Part shown: one piece after another, positions 7,707 through 15,192 of the stretch
How the letters are laid out: every line of letters begins with the position of its first letter
Numbering within the stretch: the first letter of the stretch is position 1
Origin: Kitasatospora viridis
GTDB taxonomy: Bacteria; Actinomycetota; Actinomycetes; Streptomycetales; Streptomycetaceae
DNA: 64,000 bases
Assembly: GCF_007829815.1 (NCBI RefSeq)
Contig: NZ_VIWT01000001.1
Span: 2,131,501-2,195,500 of the forward strand
Reading direction: 5' to 3'
The notes under the pieces: generated by a model
The model's input: the letters and a program-made list of their open reading frames with translations, nothing else
Told to the model about the DNA's origin: nothing
Database searches by the model: none
Made by a program: the position numbers and the translations under genes

Positions 7707-8387
7707 GTGCCAGGAAATATCGACATCCGGCAGCGCCTAGCCACCAGGACAGAGATCATCGACTTCGGGCCCGCGGCTGCGACCCTCGCCGACACGTACG
7801 TCGGCGAGGACGCCGTGCTGACCTACGCCCGGGCGCAGGCGGCCCGCACCGGGATCCAGGCGGTCGGGCCGAGCGGCGGCGCCTGCCTGCGGCTGCTGGC
7901 CGCCGCGCTGGGCGCCAAGGCGGTCGCCGAGATCGGCACCGGCACCGGCGTGTCCGGCCTCTACCTGCTGCGCGGCATGCGGCCGGACGGCATCCTCACC
8001 ACGGTCGACCCGGAGCCGATCCGCCAGGAGCTGGCCCGCGAGGCCTACCTGGCGGCCGGGTTCGCCGCCAACCGGGCCAGGTTCATACCCGGCCGCGCCC
8101 TGGACGTGCTGCCCCGGCTCGCCGACGGCCAGTACGACCTGGTCTTCTGCGACGGGGACGCCGCCGAGTCGGTGGCGTATCTCGCAGAATCGTTGCGCCT
8201 GCTGCGCCCCGGCGGGGTGGTCTGCTTCGAGGGGGTGTTCCAGCAGGGCCGCCTCACCGACCCGGCACTGGACGACCCGGAGACCGCGGCGATGCGCGAG
8301 CTGGTCCAAGCGGTGCGGGAGAGCAAGCAGTTGGTGCCGGCCCTGCTGCCGGTCAGCGACGGGCTGCTCTGCGCCGTCCGGCGCTGA
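7707..8387 (+). CDS. Class I SAM-dependent O-methyltransferase
   Basis: The protein has 226 residues of the methyltransferase_3 (catechol O-methyltransferase-like) family. It has AEIGTGTGVSGLYLLRGM (SAM motif I, residues 74-91), GILTTVDPEP (motif II) and YDLVFCDGD (metal/substrate region), then LRLLRPGGVVCFEGV. The substrate is unknown. The gene is divergent from the sigma gene, the same arrangement as Rv1220c and sigE in M. tuberculosis. The GTG at 7707 is used because no other in-frame start fits, but it has no clear RBS and TAATCT abuts it directly, so the true start is uncertain by a few residues. A hairpin terminator follows. Confidence 0.85.
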   Translation: MPGNIDIRQRLATRTEIIDFGPAAATLADTYVGEDAVLTYARAQAARTGIQAVGPSGGACLRLLAAALGAKAVAEIGTGTGVSGLYLLRGMRPDGILTTVDPEPIRQELAREAYLAAGFAANRARFIPGRALDVLPRLADGQYDLVFCDGDAAESVAYLAESLRLLRPGGVVCFEGVFQQGRLTDPALDDPETAAMRELVQAVRESKQLVPALLPVSDGLLCAVRR

Positions 8388-8433
8388 CCCGCCGCGGAGG
8401 GCCGGGAGGCCGCGGAGCGGCCCGGGCGTGCGA

Positions 8434-8471
8434 GAGGCCCGGCGCGACCGGAAAGGTCGGCACCGGGCCTC
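8434..8471. terminator. Hairpin between convergent O-methyltransferase and DUF3117 genes
   Basis: GAGGCCCGG (8434-8442) pairs with CCGGGCCTC (8463-8471). Inside it, CGACC pairs with GGTCG around a GGAAA loop. It lies between two convergent stops. Confidence 0.75.
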
Positions 8472-8491
8472 GGGGCAGCGCGTGGCTGGAG

Positions 8492-8659
8492 TCAGCCGCA
8501 GGCCTGCTTGAGGGCCTCGCCCAGGGCGTTGGCCTCGTCCGGGGTCAGCTCCACCACCAGGCGACCGCCGCCTTCGAGCGGAACTCGCATGATGATGCCC
8601 CGCCCTTCCTTGGTGACCTCCAGCGGGCCGTCACCCGTCCGCGGCTTCATGGCCGCCAT
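8492..8659 (-). CDS. DUF3117 family protein (55 aa)
   Basis: This small acidic/basic protein begins MAAMKPRTGDGPLEVTKEGR and continues IIMRVPLEGGGRLVVELTPDEANALGEALKQACG. It matches the actinobacteria-wide DUF3117 family (Rv1211 in M. tuberculosis), which has about 55 residues and no known function. The ATG at 8659 has AGGAAGGGG upstream. There is no membrane segment or metal motif. It is transcribed alone, converging on the O-methyltransferase gene. A 7-bp inverted repeat (TACCAGC / GCTGGTA, 8693-8718) lies about 35 bp upstream and could be an operator or leader hairpin. Confidence 0.9.
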   Translation of the reverse strand: MAAMKPRTGDGPLEVTKEGRGIIMRVPLEGGGRLVVELTPDEANALGEALKQACG

Positions 8660-9041
8660 GCTCGTTCCCCTTCCTGCAGCCGCTCAGCTAGGTACCAGCA
8701 GTCCGTCCACCGCTGGTATCGAACGCCTTGATCGGAAGCCATTATCCCGCATACGGCGCCCTGATGACCAACGTCACTCTCGCCGCGGTGCCGGGCACCC
8801 CGGAACGGGGCGCCCGCCGGCGCCCCGGACGGCCCGTCAACCGCCCGCACGAGGACCCATCAGTTGCCGTCCAGGGCCTGTCCCGGCAGGGTCCGACGGG
8901 TCCCCGGACGGTCCGTCGGCACCCGTCGGCGCAAGGCCCGCCAAAGGTGCGCTACCTCACACTCCCGCACGCCGCCCGGCTTCCGTCATGCTGGCTGGGT
9001 CCGCACTGTACCGACCAGTAGTCACCAGGGAGCCCTCGCCC
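8660..9041. other. Gap between divergent DUF3117 and enoyl-CoA hydratase genes
   Basis: These 382 bp contain the inverted repeat TACCAGC-n12-GCTGGTA at 8693-8718 and, presumably, the two divergent promoters. Two short open frames (8728-9021 plus, 8647-8850 minus) show no family resemblance, and I do not regard them as genes. Nothing else is recognisable. Confidence 0.5.
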
Positions 9042-9842
9042 ATGTCCGACTCCGTCCTCGTCGAGCGCGACGGCGCGCTCGCCGTCATCACCATCAACCG
9101 CCCGCAGGCCCGCAACGCGCTGGACGTGCCCACCAAGGTGGCGCTGCGCGACGCCGTCACCGCGGCCGCGGAGGACCCCGCGGTGCGGGCCGTGCTGCTC
9201 ACCGGTGCCGGGGAGCACGCGTTCTGCGTCGGCCAGGACCTCAAGGAGCACCTGGGGCTGCTCAAGCGGGCCGAGGAGACCGGCGAGGCGCCGCTGAAGA
9301 CGGTGGCCGAGCACTACAACCCGCTGGTCCGGGCGCTGGCCGGGATGCGCAAGCCGACGATCGCCGCGGTGAACGCGGTGGCCGCCGGGGCCGGGGCCTC
9401 GCTCGCCTTCGCCTGCGACTTCCGGATCGTGGCCGACACGGCCGGCTTCAACACCTCGTTCGCCGGGATCGCGCTGACCGCCGACTCGGGCGGCTCGTGG
9501 ACCCTGCCGCGGCTGGTCGGGCACGCCCGGGCGACCGAGCTGATGATGCTGCCGCGCACCGTCGGGGCCGACGAGGCGCTCCGCCTCGGGCTCGCCACCC
9601 AGGTCGTGCCGGCCGCCGAACTGGCCGCGACCGCACGCGAGTTCGCCCAGCGCCTGGCCGCCGGCCCGACCCTGGCGTACGGCGCGATCAAGACCGCGCT
9701 GGACTTCGGCGCGACCCACTCGCTGTCCGAGACCCTGGAAAAGGAGGACGAGCTGCAGACGCTGGCCGGCAACAGCGAGGACCACCGGATCGCGGTCCGC
9801 GCCTTCGTGGCCAAGGAGCGGCCCACCTTCCTCGGGCGGTAG
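9042..9842 (+). CDS. Enoyl-CoA hydratase/isomerase family protein
   Basis: The protein has 266 residues from the ATG at 9042, which has AGGGAG about 10 nt upstream. The open frame extends further upstream, but that part is not protein-like. It has the crotonase signatures: RPQARNALD, GAGEHAFCVGQDLKEH (first oxyanion loop) and NAVAAGAGASLAFACDFRIVAD, the core ClpP-fold motif. The segment FAGIALTADSGGSWTLPRLVG lacks the Glu pair of classical short-chain hydratases and instead has Asp in ADSG. This is nearer to PaaG-type isomerases/hydratases of aryl or 2-ring CoA thioesters. The substrate is not certain. It is convergent with tagA, and the two stops are 30 bp apart. Confidence 0.88.
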   Translation: MSDSVLVERDGALAVITINRPQARNALDVPTKVALRDAVTAAAEDPAVRAVLLTGAGEHAFCVGQDLKEHLGLLKRAEETGEAPLKTVAEHYNPLVRALAGMRKPTIAAVNAVAAGAGASLAFACDFRIVADTAGFNTSFAGIALTADSGGSWTLPRLVGHARATELMMLPRTVGADEALRLGLATQVVPAAELAATAREFAQRLAAGPTLAYGAIKTALDFGATHSLSETLEKEDELQTLAGNSEDHRIAVRAFVAKERPTFLGR

Positions 9843-9872
9843 GGCGCCGGCCGGGCCCGCGCTGACGGTGCC

Positions 9873-10451
9873 TCAGTCGACCGCCTGGCGGGCGTGGCAG
9901 TCCGCCAGGTGGTCGTTCACCAGCCCGCAGGCCTGCATCAGCGCGTAGGCCGTGGTCGGCCCGACGAACCGGAAGCCGTTCTTCTTCAGCTCCTTGGCCA
10001 GCGCGGTGGACTCGGGGGTGACCGCCGGCACCTCGGCGAGGGTGCGCGGGGCCGGCCGGTCCGGGTCGCCGGCGAACTTCCAGACCAGCGGGTCCAGCCC
10101 GCCGGCCAGCGCCTCGGCGGCCCGGGCGTTGGCGATCGCCGCCTCGATCTTGGCCCGGTTGCGGATGATCCCGGGGTCGGCCAGCAGCCGGGCGGCGTCC
10201 GCCTCGGTGAACCGGGCCACCTCGGCGATCCGGAAGCCCGCGAAGGCGGCCCGGAAGCCCTCCCGGCGGCGCAGGATGGTGATCCAGGAGAGCCCGGACT
10301 GGAAGGCCTCCAGGCAGATCCGTTCGAACAGCGGGTCCTCGCCGTGCACCGGCCGGCCCCACTCGGTGTCGTGGTAGGCCCGGTAGTCGTCCGCCGAGTC
10401 GCCCCACGGGCAGCGCAGCAGCCCGTCGGCTCCGGGAACGGCGGCGCTCAC
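9873..10451 (-). CDS. tag: DNA-3-methyladenine glycosylase I
   Basis: The protein has 192 residues, the normal size for Tag/TagA. It removes N3-methyladenine from alkylated DNA in base excision repair. Visible features are LLRCPWGDSADDYRAYHDTEWG at the start, ICLEAFQSGLSWITILRRREGFRAAFAGF (helix-hairpin-helix and base pocket) and NGFRFVGPTTAYALMQACGLVNDHLADCHA at the end. C14, H27, H181 and C185 fit the zinc snap of the E. coli enzyme. The GTG start overlaps the stop of the DivIVA-like gene (GTGA), giving coupled translation. The same gene pair occurs in M. tuberculosis (Rv1209-Rv1210). Confidence 0.93.
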   Translation of the reverse strand: MSAAVPGADGLLRCPWGDSADDYRAYHDTEWGRPVHGEDPLFERICLEAFQSGLSWITILRRREGFRAAFAGFRIAEVARFTEADAARLLADPGIIRNRAKIEAAIANARAAEALAGGLDPLVWKFAGDPDRPAPRTLAEVPAVTPESTALAKELKKNGFRFVGPTTAYALMQACGLVNDHLADCHARQAVD

Positions 10452-10789
10452 TCCGTGCCCTGCGCGGGGTCGCCCGGCTCGGCCGGCCCGCCGCCCGCGG
10501 GGGCGTGCGCCGCGACGGCCGCCTCCAGCTCGGCGATCCGGGTGTCCCGGTAGGCGAGCTCGGCGCCGAGCCGGTCCAGCACGTCGTCCACCTCGTCCAT
10601 CCGGTAGCCGCGCACCGCCATCGGCAGCCGGATCTCGTCCACGTCGGTCCGGTTGAGCGGACGCTCCTGCGGCAGCCGGGCCGCGATCCGGTCGTGCACC
10701 GCCTCCGGCAACGAGCCGCCGCCACCCAAGGCCACCAGCGCGGCGCCGCCGACCACCACGGCCATCGCCACCACGATCACCCAGAACAC
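10448..10789 (-). CDS. DivIVA-domain membrane protein
   Basis: The protein has 113 residues. One N-terminal transmembrane helix (FWVIVVAMAVVVGGAALVAL) is followed by LNRTDVDEIRLPMAVRGYRMDEVDDVLDRLGAELAYRDTRIAELEAAV. This is the YxxxEVDxxL DivIVA/Wag31-type motif and the beginning of a coiled coil. Such proteins bind curved membrane or polar growth sites, but this one is short and its role is unknown. The GTG start has GGGAGGA 6 nt upstream. It is co-transcribed with tag and divergent from folP2. Confidence 0.85.
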   Translation of the reverse strand: MFWVIVVAMAVVVGGAALVALGGGGSLPEAVHDRIAARLPQERPLNRTDVDEIRLPMAVRGYRMDEVDDVLDRLGAELAYRDTRIAELEAAVAAHAPAGGGPAEPGDPAQGTE

Positions 10790-10952
10790 GAGCTGTCCTC
10801 CCGAGACGTGAGTATCCGGCCGCGTGGGGGATCATGGACCCGCGTGGGACGGCCGGGCCCCATCATCGCACCAGGGCACCCCCGGATCGATACCTGCGAG
10901 ACCTGACCGATACACCGGGTCGCCGGGTCGGCGAGAGCGTGAGGAGCACGGG

Positions 10953-11816
10953 GTGGCACTGCGACTGGGACCGCGGGAGTTCGGTGCGGAGGAACTGGTC
11001 ATCATGGCCATCGTCAACCGCACCCCGGACTCCTTCTTCGACCGCGGCGCGACCTTCGCCGACGAGGCCGCGTTCGCCGCGGCCGACAAGGCGGTGGCCG
11101 AGGGCGCGGGGATCCTGGACATCGGCGGGGTGAAGGCCGGCCCCGGCGAGGAGGTGACGGTGGCGGAGGAGCTGCGCCGCACCGTGCCGTTCGTGGCCGC
11201 GCTGCGCGAGCGCCACCCGTCCGTGGTGATCAGCGTGGACACCTGGCGGCACGAGGTCGGCGAGGCGGTCTGCGAGGTCGGCGCCGACCTGCTGAACGAC
11301 GCCTGGGGCGGGGCCGACCCGAAGCTGGCCGAGGTGGCCGCCCGGTACGGCGCCGGCCTGGTCTGCACCCACGCGGGGCGGGCCGAACCGCGCACCCGGC
11401 CGCACCGGATCGGCTACCAGGACGTGATGGCGGACATCCTGGACGTCACCGTGGGGCTGGCCGAGCGGGCGCTGGAGCTCGGGGTCCGCCGGGACGGGCT
11501 GATCATCGACCCGGGGCACGACTTCGGCAAGAACACCCGGCACTCGCTGGAGGCGACCCGGCGGCTGCCGGAGATGACCGCGACCGGCTTCCCGGTGCTG
11601 GTCTCGCTCTCCAACAAGGACTTCGTCGGGGAGACCCTGGACAAGCCGGTGGACGAGCGGCTGCTCGGCACCCTGGCCACCACCGCCGTCTCGGCCTGGT
11701 TGGGCGCCCAGGTCTACCGGGTGCACCAGGTCGCCGAGACCCGGCAGGTGCTGGACATGGTCGCCTCGATCCGCGGCACCCGTCCCCCGGCGGTCGCCCG
11801 CCGGGGGCTCGCCTGA
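10953..11816 (+). CDS. folP2: Dihydropteroate synthase homologue FolP2
   Basis: The protein has 287 residues from the GTG at 10953, which has GAGGAG about 8 nt upstream. The pterin-binding TIM-barrel motifs are present: MAIVNRTPDSFFDRG, GILDIGGVKAGPG, VISVDTWRHEV, LLNDAWGG, DGLIIDPGHDFGKN and PVLVSLSNKDFVG. The IDPGHDFGKN and NKDF loops resemble the FolP2 subgroup (Rv1207), whose members are not known to replace FolP1 in folate synthesis. DHPS activity should therefore not be assumed. It is divergent from divIVA-tag. A hairpin overlaps the last codons. Confidence 0.88.
   Translation: MALRLGPREFGAEELVIMAIVNRTPDSFFDRGATFADEAAFAAADKAVAEGAGILDIGGVKAGPGEEVTVAEELRRTVPFVAALRERHPSVVISVDTWRHEVGEAVCEVGADLLNDAWGGADPKLAEVAARYGAGLVCTHAGRAEPRTRPHRIGYQDVMADILDVTVGLAERALELGVRRDGLIIDPGHDFGKNTRHSLEATRRLPEMTATGFPVLVSLSNKDFVGETLDKPVDERLLGTLATTAVSAWLGAQVYRVHQVAETRQVLDMVASIRGTRPPAVARRGLA
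11784..11807 (+). terminator. Hairpin overlapping the folP2 3' end
   Basis: CCCCCGGCGG, a TCGC loop and CCGCCGGGGG form a perfect 10-bp stem inside the last codons of folP2. It probably acts as a transcript-end or stabilising structure between convergent genes. Confidence 0.5.
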
Positions 11817-11874
11817 CCGGCCGGCCCGAGCCGACGGGCGTCCCGAGCCGACGGACAGTCAGGCCGACGGGCGG

Positions 11875-12708
11875 TCAGACCTGCTGCCCGGCCGGCTTGC
11901 GGGTCTCGGCGAGGATCCGCAGCACCTCGTCCACCTCGTCGGTCAGGTGGAAGAGCTCCAGGTCGGCCGGCGAGGCCTTGCCCTGGGCCACCAGGGTGTC
12001 GCGCAGCCAGTCCACCAGGCCGCTCCAGTAGGCCGTGCCGAAGAGGATCACCGGGAACCTGGTGACCTTCTTCGTCTGCACCAGGGTGAGCGCCTCGAAC
12101 AGCTCGTCCAGCGTGCCCAGTCCGCCGGGCAGCACCACGAAGCCCGACGCGTACTTGACGAACATGGTCTTGCGGACGAAGAAGTAACGGAAGTTCAGCC
12201 CGAGGTCGACGTACTCGTTCAGGCCCTGCTCGAAGGGCAGCTCGATGCCCAGGCCGACGCTCAGCCCGCCGCCCTCCGAGGCGCCCCGGTTGGCCGCCTC
12301 CATGGCGCCCGGGCCGCCGCCGGTGATCACCGCGTAGCCGGCCTCGGCCAGCGCCCGGCCGATCGCCACCCCGGCCTTGTACTCGGCCGAGTCCACCGGG
12401 GTCCGGGCCGAGCCGAAGACGCTGACCGCGGTCGGCAGTTCGGCCAGCGCGCCGAAGCCCTCGACGAACTCCGAGGTGATCCGCAGCACCCGCCACGGAT
12501 CGGTGTGCAGCCAGTCGGTCGGCCCGGTGGTGTCCAGCAGCCGCTGGTCGGTCGTGCTCCGCTCGACCTGGTCGCGGCGCAGCAGCACCGGGCCCTTCTG
12601 CTTCTCCGGCCAGCTCCGCCGCGGCCGCCCGTCGGCGTCCTCCACCGGTTCCGGGCCGTGTCCGAACTGCCGTGCGTCCGCACCGTTGTGCGCATCCGTC
12701 CCTGTCAT
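11875..12708 (-). CDS. LOG-family (TIGR00730) Rossmann-fold protein
   Basis: The protein has 277 residues. The C-terminal 190 residues carry the lysine-decarboxylase-like/LOG fold: AVSVFGSARTP, VITGGGPGAMEAANRGA and FVVLPGGLGTLDELFEALTLVQTKK. The last contains the PGGxGTxxE motif of cytokinin-riboside monophosphate phosphoribohydrolases. The first 80 residues are a poorly conserved leader. Bacterial LOG proteins hydrolyse nucleoside 5'-monophosphates; the physiological substrate here is unknown. The ATG at 12708 has no RBS, but TAGAGT is 6 nt upstream, so it is probably leaderless. A homologue (Rv1205) is close to folP2 in M. tuberculosis. Confidence 0.88.
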   Translation of the reverse strand: MTGTDAHNGADARQFGHGPEPVEDADGRPRRSWPEKQKGPVLLRRDQVERSTTDQRLLDTTGPTDWLHTDPWRVLRITSEFVEGFGALAELPTAVSVFGSARTPVDSAEYKAGVAIGRALAEAGYAVITGGGPGAMEAANRGASEGGGLSVGLGIELPFEQGLNEYVDLGLNFRYFFVRKTMFVKYASGFVVLPGGLGTLDELFEALTLVQTKKVTRFPVILFGTAYWSGLVDWLRDTLVAQGKASPADLELFHLTDEVDEVLRILAETRKPAGQQV

Positions 12709-12714
12709 GACGAA

Positions 12715-12720
12715 ACTCTA
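12715..12720 (-). promoter_or_regulatory. -10 box (TAGAGT) of the LOG-family gene
   Basis: TAGAGT on the minus strand ends 6 nt before the ATG at 12708, with no Shine-Dalgarno sequence. It is a probable leaderless promoter. Confidence 0.45.
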
Positions 12721-12777
12721 CGCCCGGCACCGGCGGATCACGGGGAACATCGGGATGACCGCCCGGAGAAGGGAGGA

Positions 12778-13875
12778 CTACGAGACGGGGCCGGTGAGCC
12801 AGTCGCGCAGCCGGCTCTCGCACTCGGCGATCGCGCTCAGCGAGCAGTGCTCGTCCCGCTTGTGCGCCAGGTTCGGGTCGCCCGGGCCGTAGTTGACGGC
12901 GGGCACGCCGAGCTCGCTGAACCGGGCCACGTCGGTCCAGCCGAACTTGGCCCGGGCCCGGTCGCCGGTCGCGGCGAGGAAGGCGCGGGCGGCCGGCCGG
13001 TCCAGCCCGGGCAGCGCGCCGGGGGCCGAGTCGGTCACCTCGACCGGGAAGCCGGCGAAGACCTCCCGCAGGTGCGCCTCGGCCTCGGCGGGGCTGCGGT
13101 CCGGCGCGTAGCGGAAGTTGACGGTGACCAGGCACTCGTCGGGGATCACGTTGCCGGCCACCCCGCCCCGGATGTCCACCGCGTTCAGGCCCTCGCGGTA
13201 CTCCAGGCCGTCGATCAGCACGGTGCGCGGCTGGTAGGCGGCGAGCCGGCCGAGCACCTCGGCGGCGTGGTGGATGGCGTTGTCGCCGAGCCAGCTGCGG
13301 GCCGCGTGCGCCCGCACCCCGGTGAGCCGGATCCGCACCCGCATGGTGCCCTGGCAGCCGCCCTCGACCCAGGCCCCGCTCGGCTCCATCAGCACCGCGA
13401 AGTCGGCCGCCAGCCAGTCCGGGTGGGCGGCGGCCAGCCGGCCCAGGCCGTTGCGGGAGGCCTCGATCTCCTCGCAGTCGTAGAAGACGAAGGTCAGGTC
13501 GCGGTTGGGGTCGGGCACGGTGGCGGCGAGCCGCAGCTGCACGGCGACGCCGGACTTCATGTCGCTGGTGCCGCAGCCCCAGAGCAGGTCGCCCTCGACC
13601 CGGGAGGGCACGTTGTCGGCGATCGGCACGGTGTCCAGGTGGCCGGCCAGCAGCACCCGCTCGGCGCGGCCCAGGTGGGTGCGGGCCACCACGTTGTTCC
13701 CGTACCGCTCGACGGTCAGGTGCGCCAGGCCGCGCAGCGCCTGCTCGACCGCGTCGGCCAGCGCCTCCTCCTCCCCGCTGACGGACGGGAAGTCGACCAG
13801 TCGGGCGGTCAGGGCGCCGCCGTCCAGGGTCAGGTCGAGGCTGGTCGGGACGCTGGTTCCGGGCACGGTGCTCAT
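12778..13875 (-). CDS. dapE: Succinyl-diaminopimelate desuccinylase
   Basis: The protein has 365 residues of the M20 metallopeptidase family. Metal and catalytic motifs are [12 protein letters not shown] (His, Asp), [13 protein letters not shown] (bridging Asp) and [15 protein letters not shown] (Glu-Glu). A dimerisation domain follows, then the C-terminal metal-ligand region. DapE hydrolyses N-succinyl-LL-diaminopimelate in the succinylase branch of lysine/DAP synthesis, feeding peptidoglycan. The ATG at 13875 is chosen because TAGGCT lies 7 nt upstream (leaderless geometry); a longer frame to 13935 has no support. The transaminase of the same branch (dapC) lies 2.4 kb away, so the two enzymes are linked but not in one operon. 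Confidence 0.92.
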   Translation of the reverse strand: MSTVPGTSVPTSLDLTLDGGALTARLVDFPSVSGEEEALADAVEQALRGLAHLTVERYGNNVVARTHLGRAERVLLAGHLDTVPIADNVPSRVEGDLLWGCGTSDMKSGVAVQLRLAATVPDPNRDLTFVFYDCEEIEASRNGLGRLAAAHPDWLAADFAVLMEPSGAWVEGGCQGTMRVRIRLTGVRAHAARSWLGDNAIHHAAEVLGRLAAYQPRTVLIDGLEYREGLNAVDIRGGVAGNVIPDECLVTVNFRYAPDRSPAEAEAHLREVFAGFPVEVTDSAPGALPGLDRPAARAFLAATGDRARAKFGWTDVARFSELGVPAVNYGPGDPNLAHKRDEHCSLSAIAECESRLRDWLTGPVS

Positions 13876-13882
13876 GGCCGTC

Positions 13883-13888
13883 AGCCTA
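13883..13888 (-). promoter_or_regulatory. -10 box (TAGGCT) of dapE, probable leaderless mRNA
   Basis: TAGGCT on the minus strand ends 7 nt before the ATG at 13875. No Shine-Dalgarno sequence is present. Confidence 0.5.
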
Positions 13889-14018
13889 GTGGGCGGCGCC
13901 TTCGGGACGCGGAGGGTGACCGAGGGGGACCGCACTGTCGTCCGAGGTGGGGGCGGGTGAGTACGGTGTGGGGCAGACAGCCGGGCGCGTGGGGCCCGGC
14001 GGCCATCGAGGAGGAGAC

Positions 14019-15014
14019 GTGGGGCACCGCCGGGGCCGGAAGCTGCGCTGGGCGCTGACGTTGCTGCTGCTGGCCGCGGTCGTCGCGGCCGCCCTGGTGC
14101 TGTGGGACCGCAGCCACAACTCGGTCTCCGCCGAGGGCTGCGCGGTGCTCCAGCCGGGCGGCAAACCGGTCGGCATGGACCTGGACCAGGCGCAGAACGC
14201 GGCCACCATCGCCGCCGTCGTGGTCTCCCGGGGCCTGCCCGAGCGGGCCCTGACCATCGCCCTGGCCACCGCGATGCAGGAGTCCAAGCTGCGCAACCTG
14301 GACGGCGGCGACCGCGACTCGGTCGGCCTGTTCCAGCAGCGGCCCTCGCAGGGCTGGGGCACCGCCGAGCAGATCCAGGACCCGGTCTACGCGACCAACA
14401 AGTTCCTGGACGCCCTGGTGAAGGTGCCCGGCTACGCCCGGCTCTCGCTCACCGACGCGGCCCAGGCGGTGCAGCACAGCGCCTACCCGCAGGCCTACGC
14501 CAAGCACGAGGCGAACGCCTCGCTGCTGTCCTCCGCGCTGACCGGCCGCACGCCGGCCGCGTTCAGCTGCACCGTGCACCAGTTCCTCCAGGTGGATCCG
14601 GCGCTGCTGGGCTCCCCCTCCTCGACCCCGGGCGGGTCGCCGGCCCCCGCCGTCTCGGTCGGCGGCTCGCAGGCGCTGTCGGCCAAGCTCCAGGTGGAGT
14701 TCGGGCGCACCGTGTCGATGGCGGCGGCCCCGGCCGGCTCCGGCGACCCGGCGGTGGCCGGCACCGCGCTGGCGCTCACCCCGGACCCGGCGGCCAACAC
14801 CGACACGGGTGCGGACGCCCAGCGGCAGAGCGGCTGGGCGGTGGCCCAGTGGGCGGTGGCCAACGCCGAGGAGCTGGGCATCGGGAGCATCCGCTACGAC
14901 GGCAAGGTGTGGCGGGTGGACCGCTCGGACGCGGGCTGGCAGACCCAGTCCTCGCCGGCCGCGGGCACCGGCGCGGTGCTGGTCACGATGGGCATGCCGA
15001 ACGCCGGGAAGTGA
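14019..15014 (+). CDS. Membrane-anchored envelope protein, lytic-transglycosylase-like core
   Basis: The protein has 331 residues from the GTG at 14019, preceded by GAGGAGGAG. A basic N-terminus and one transmembrane helix ([21 protein letters not shown], about 8-30) place the rest outside the membrane. Residues about 60-180 contain [21 protein letters not shown] followed by [18 protein letters not shown] and further helices, reminiscent of the SLT/lysozyme-like fold with Glu in the QES motif. The C-terminal 150 residues are Ser/Pro/Ala-rich, then have a small folded part. Muralytic activity is an inference; no biochemical assignment is possible. It is divergent from dapE, with another exported protein gene next on the same strand. 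Confidence 0.7.
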   Translation: MGHRRGRKLRWALTLLLLAAVVAAALVLWDRSHNSVSAEGCAVLQPGGKPVGMDLDQAQNAATIAAVVVSRGLPERALTIALATAMQESKLRNLDGGDRDSVGLFQQRPSQGWGTAEQIQDPVYATNKFLDALVKVPGYARLSLTDAAQAVQHSAYPQAYAKHEANASLLSSALTGRTPAAFSCTVHQFLQVDPALLGSPSSTPGGSPAPAVSVGGSQALSAKLQVEFGRTVSMAAAPAGSGDPAVAGTALALTPDPAANTDTGADAQRQSGWAVAQWAVANAEELGIGSIRYDGKVWRVDRSDAGWQTQSSPAAGTGAVLVTMGMPNAGK

Positions 15015-15036
15015 CTGCCGTCCGCCTGACGGCGAG

Positions 15037-15096
15037 TTGACACACCGTCAACGGTGCTTGACGAACGTTCACCCGTCTGCCCCTCCGGAGGGTGAA
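15037..15096 (+). promoter_or_regulatory. Cluster of inverted repeats upstream of the 15193 gene
   Basis: TTGAC-n5-GTCAA (15037-15051), GAACGTTC (15063-15070), TTCACCC...GGGTGAA (15068-15096) and the 12-bp palindrome CCCTCCGGAGGG (15081-15092) lie in a row about 100-155 bp before the exported-protein gene. Some may be operators. A -35-like TTGACA is included. Confidence 0.4.
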
Positions 15097-15192
15097 TCAG
15101 GCGGGTTCCCGCGAAACCTTCCGACTCCTGGCGCGGTATTCACGGCGTCCGCCCCGGCGGACCTGTCGTGTCGTCACCGTCTTAGGAGCACC

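Noticed and set aside
8728..9021. A 97-codon plus-strand frame upstream of the enoyl-CoA hydratase gene
   Set aside because: No RBS, no hydrophobic or domain pattern, and it lies in an obvious intergenic control region.
11825..11870. 13-bp direct repeats (CCCGAGCCGACGG) between folP2 and the LOG gene
   Set aside because: They lie between two convergent stops, are short and GC-rich, and add nothing beyond a possible weak termination structure.
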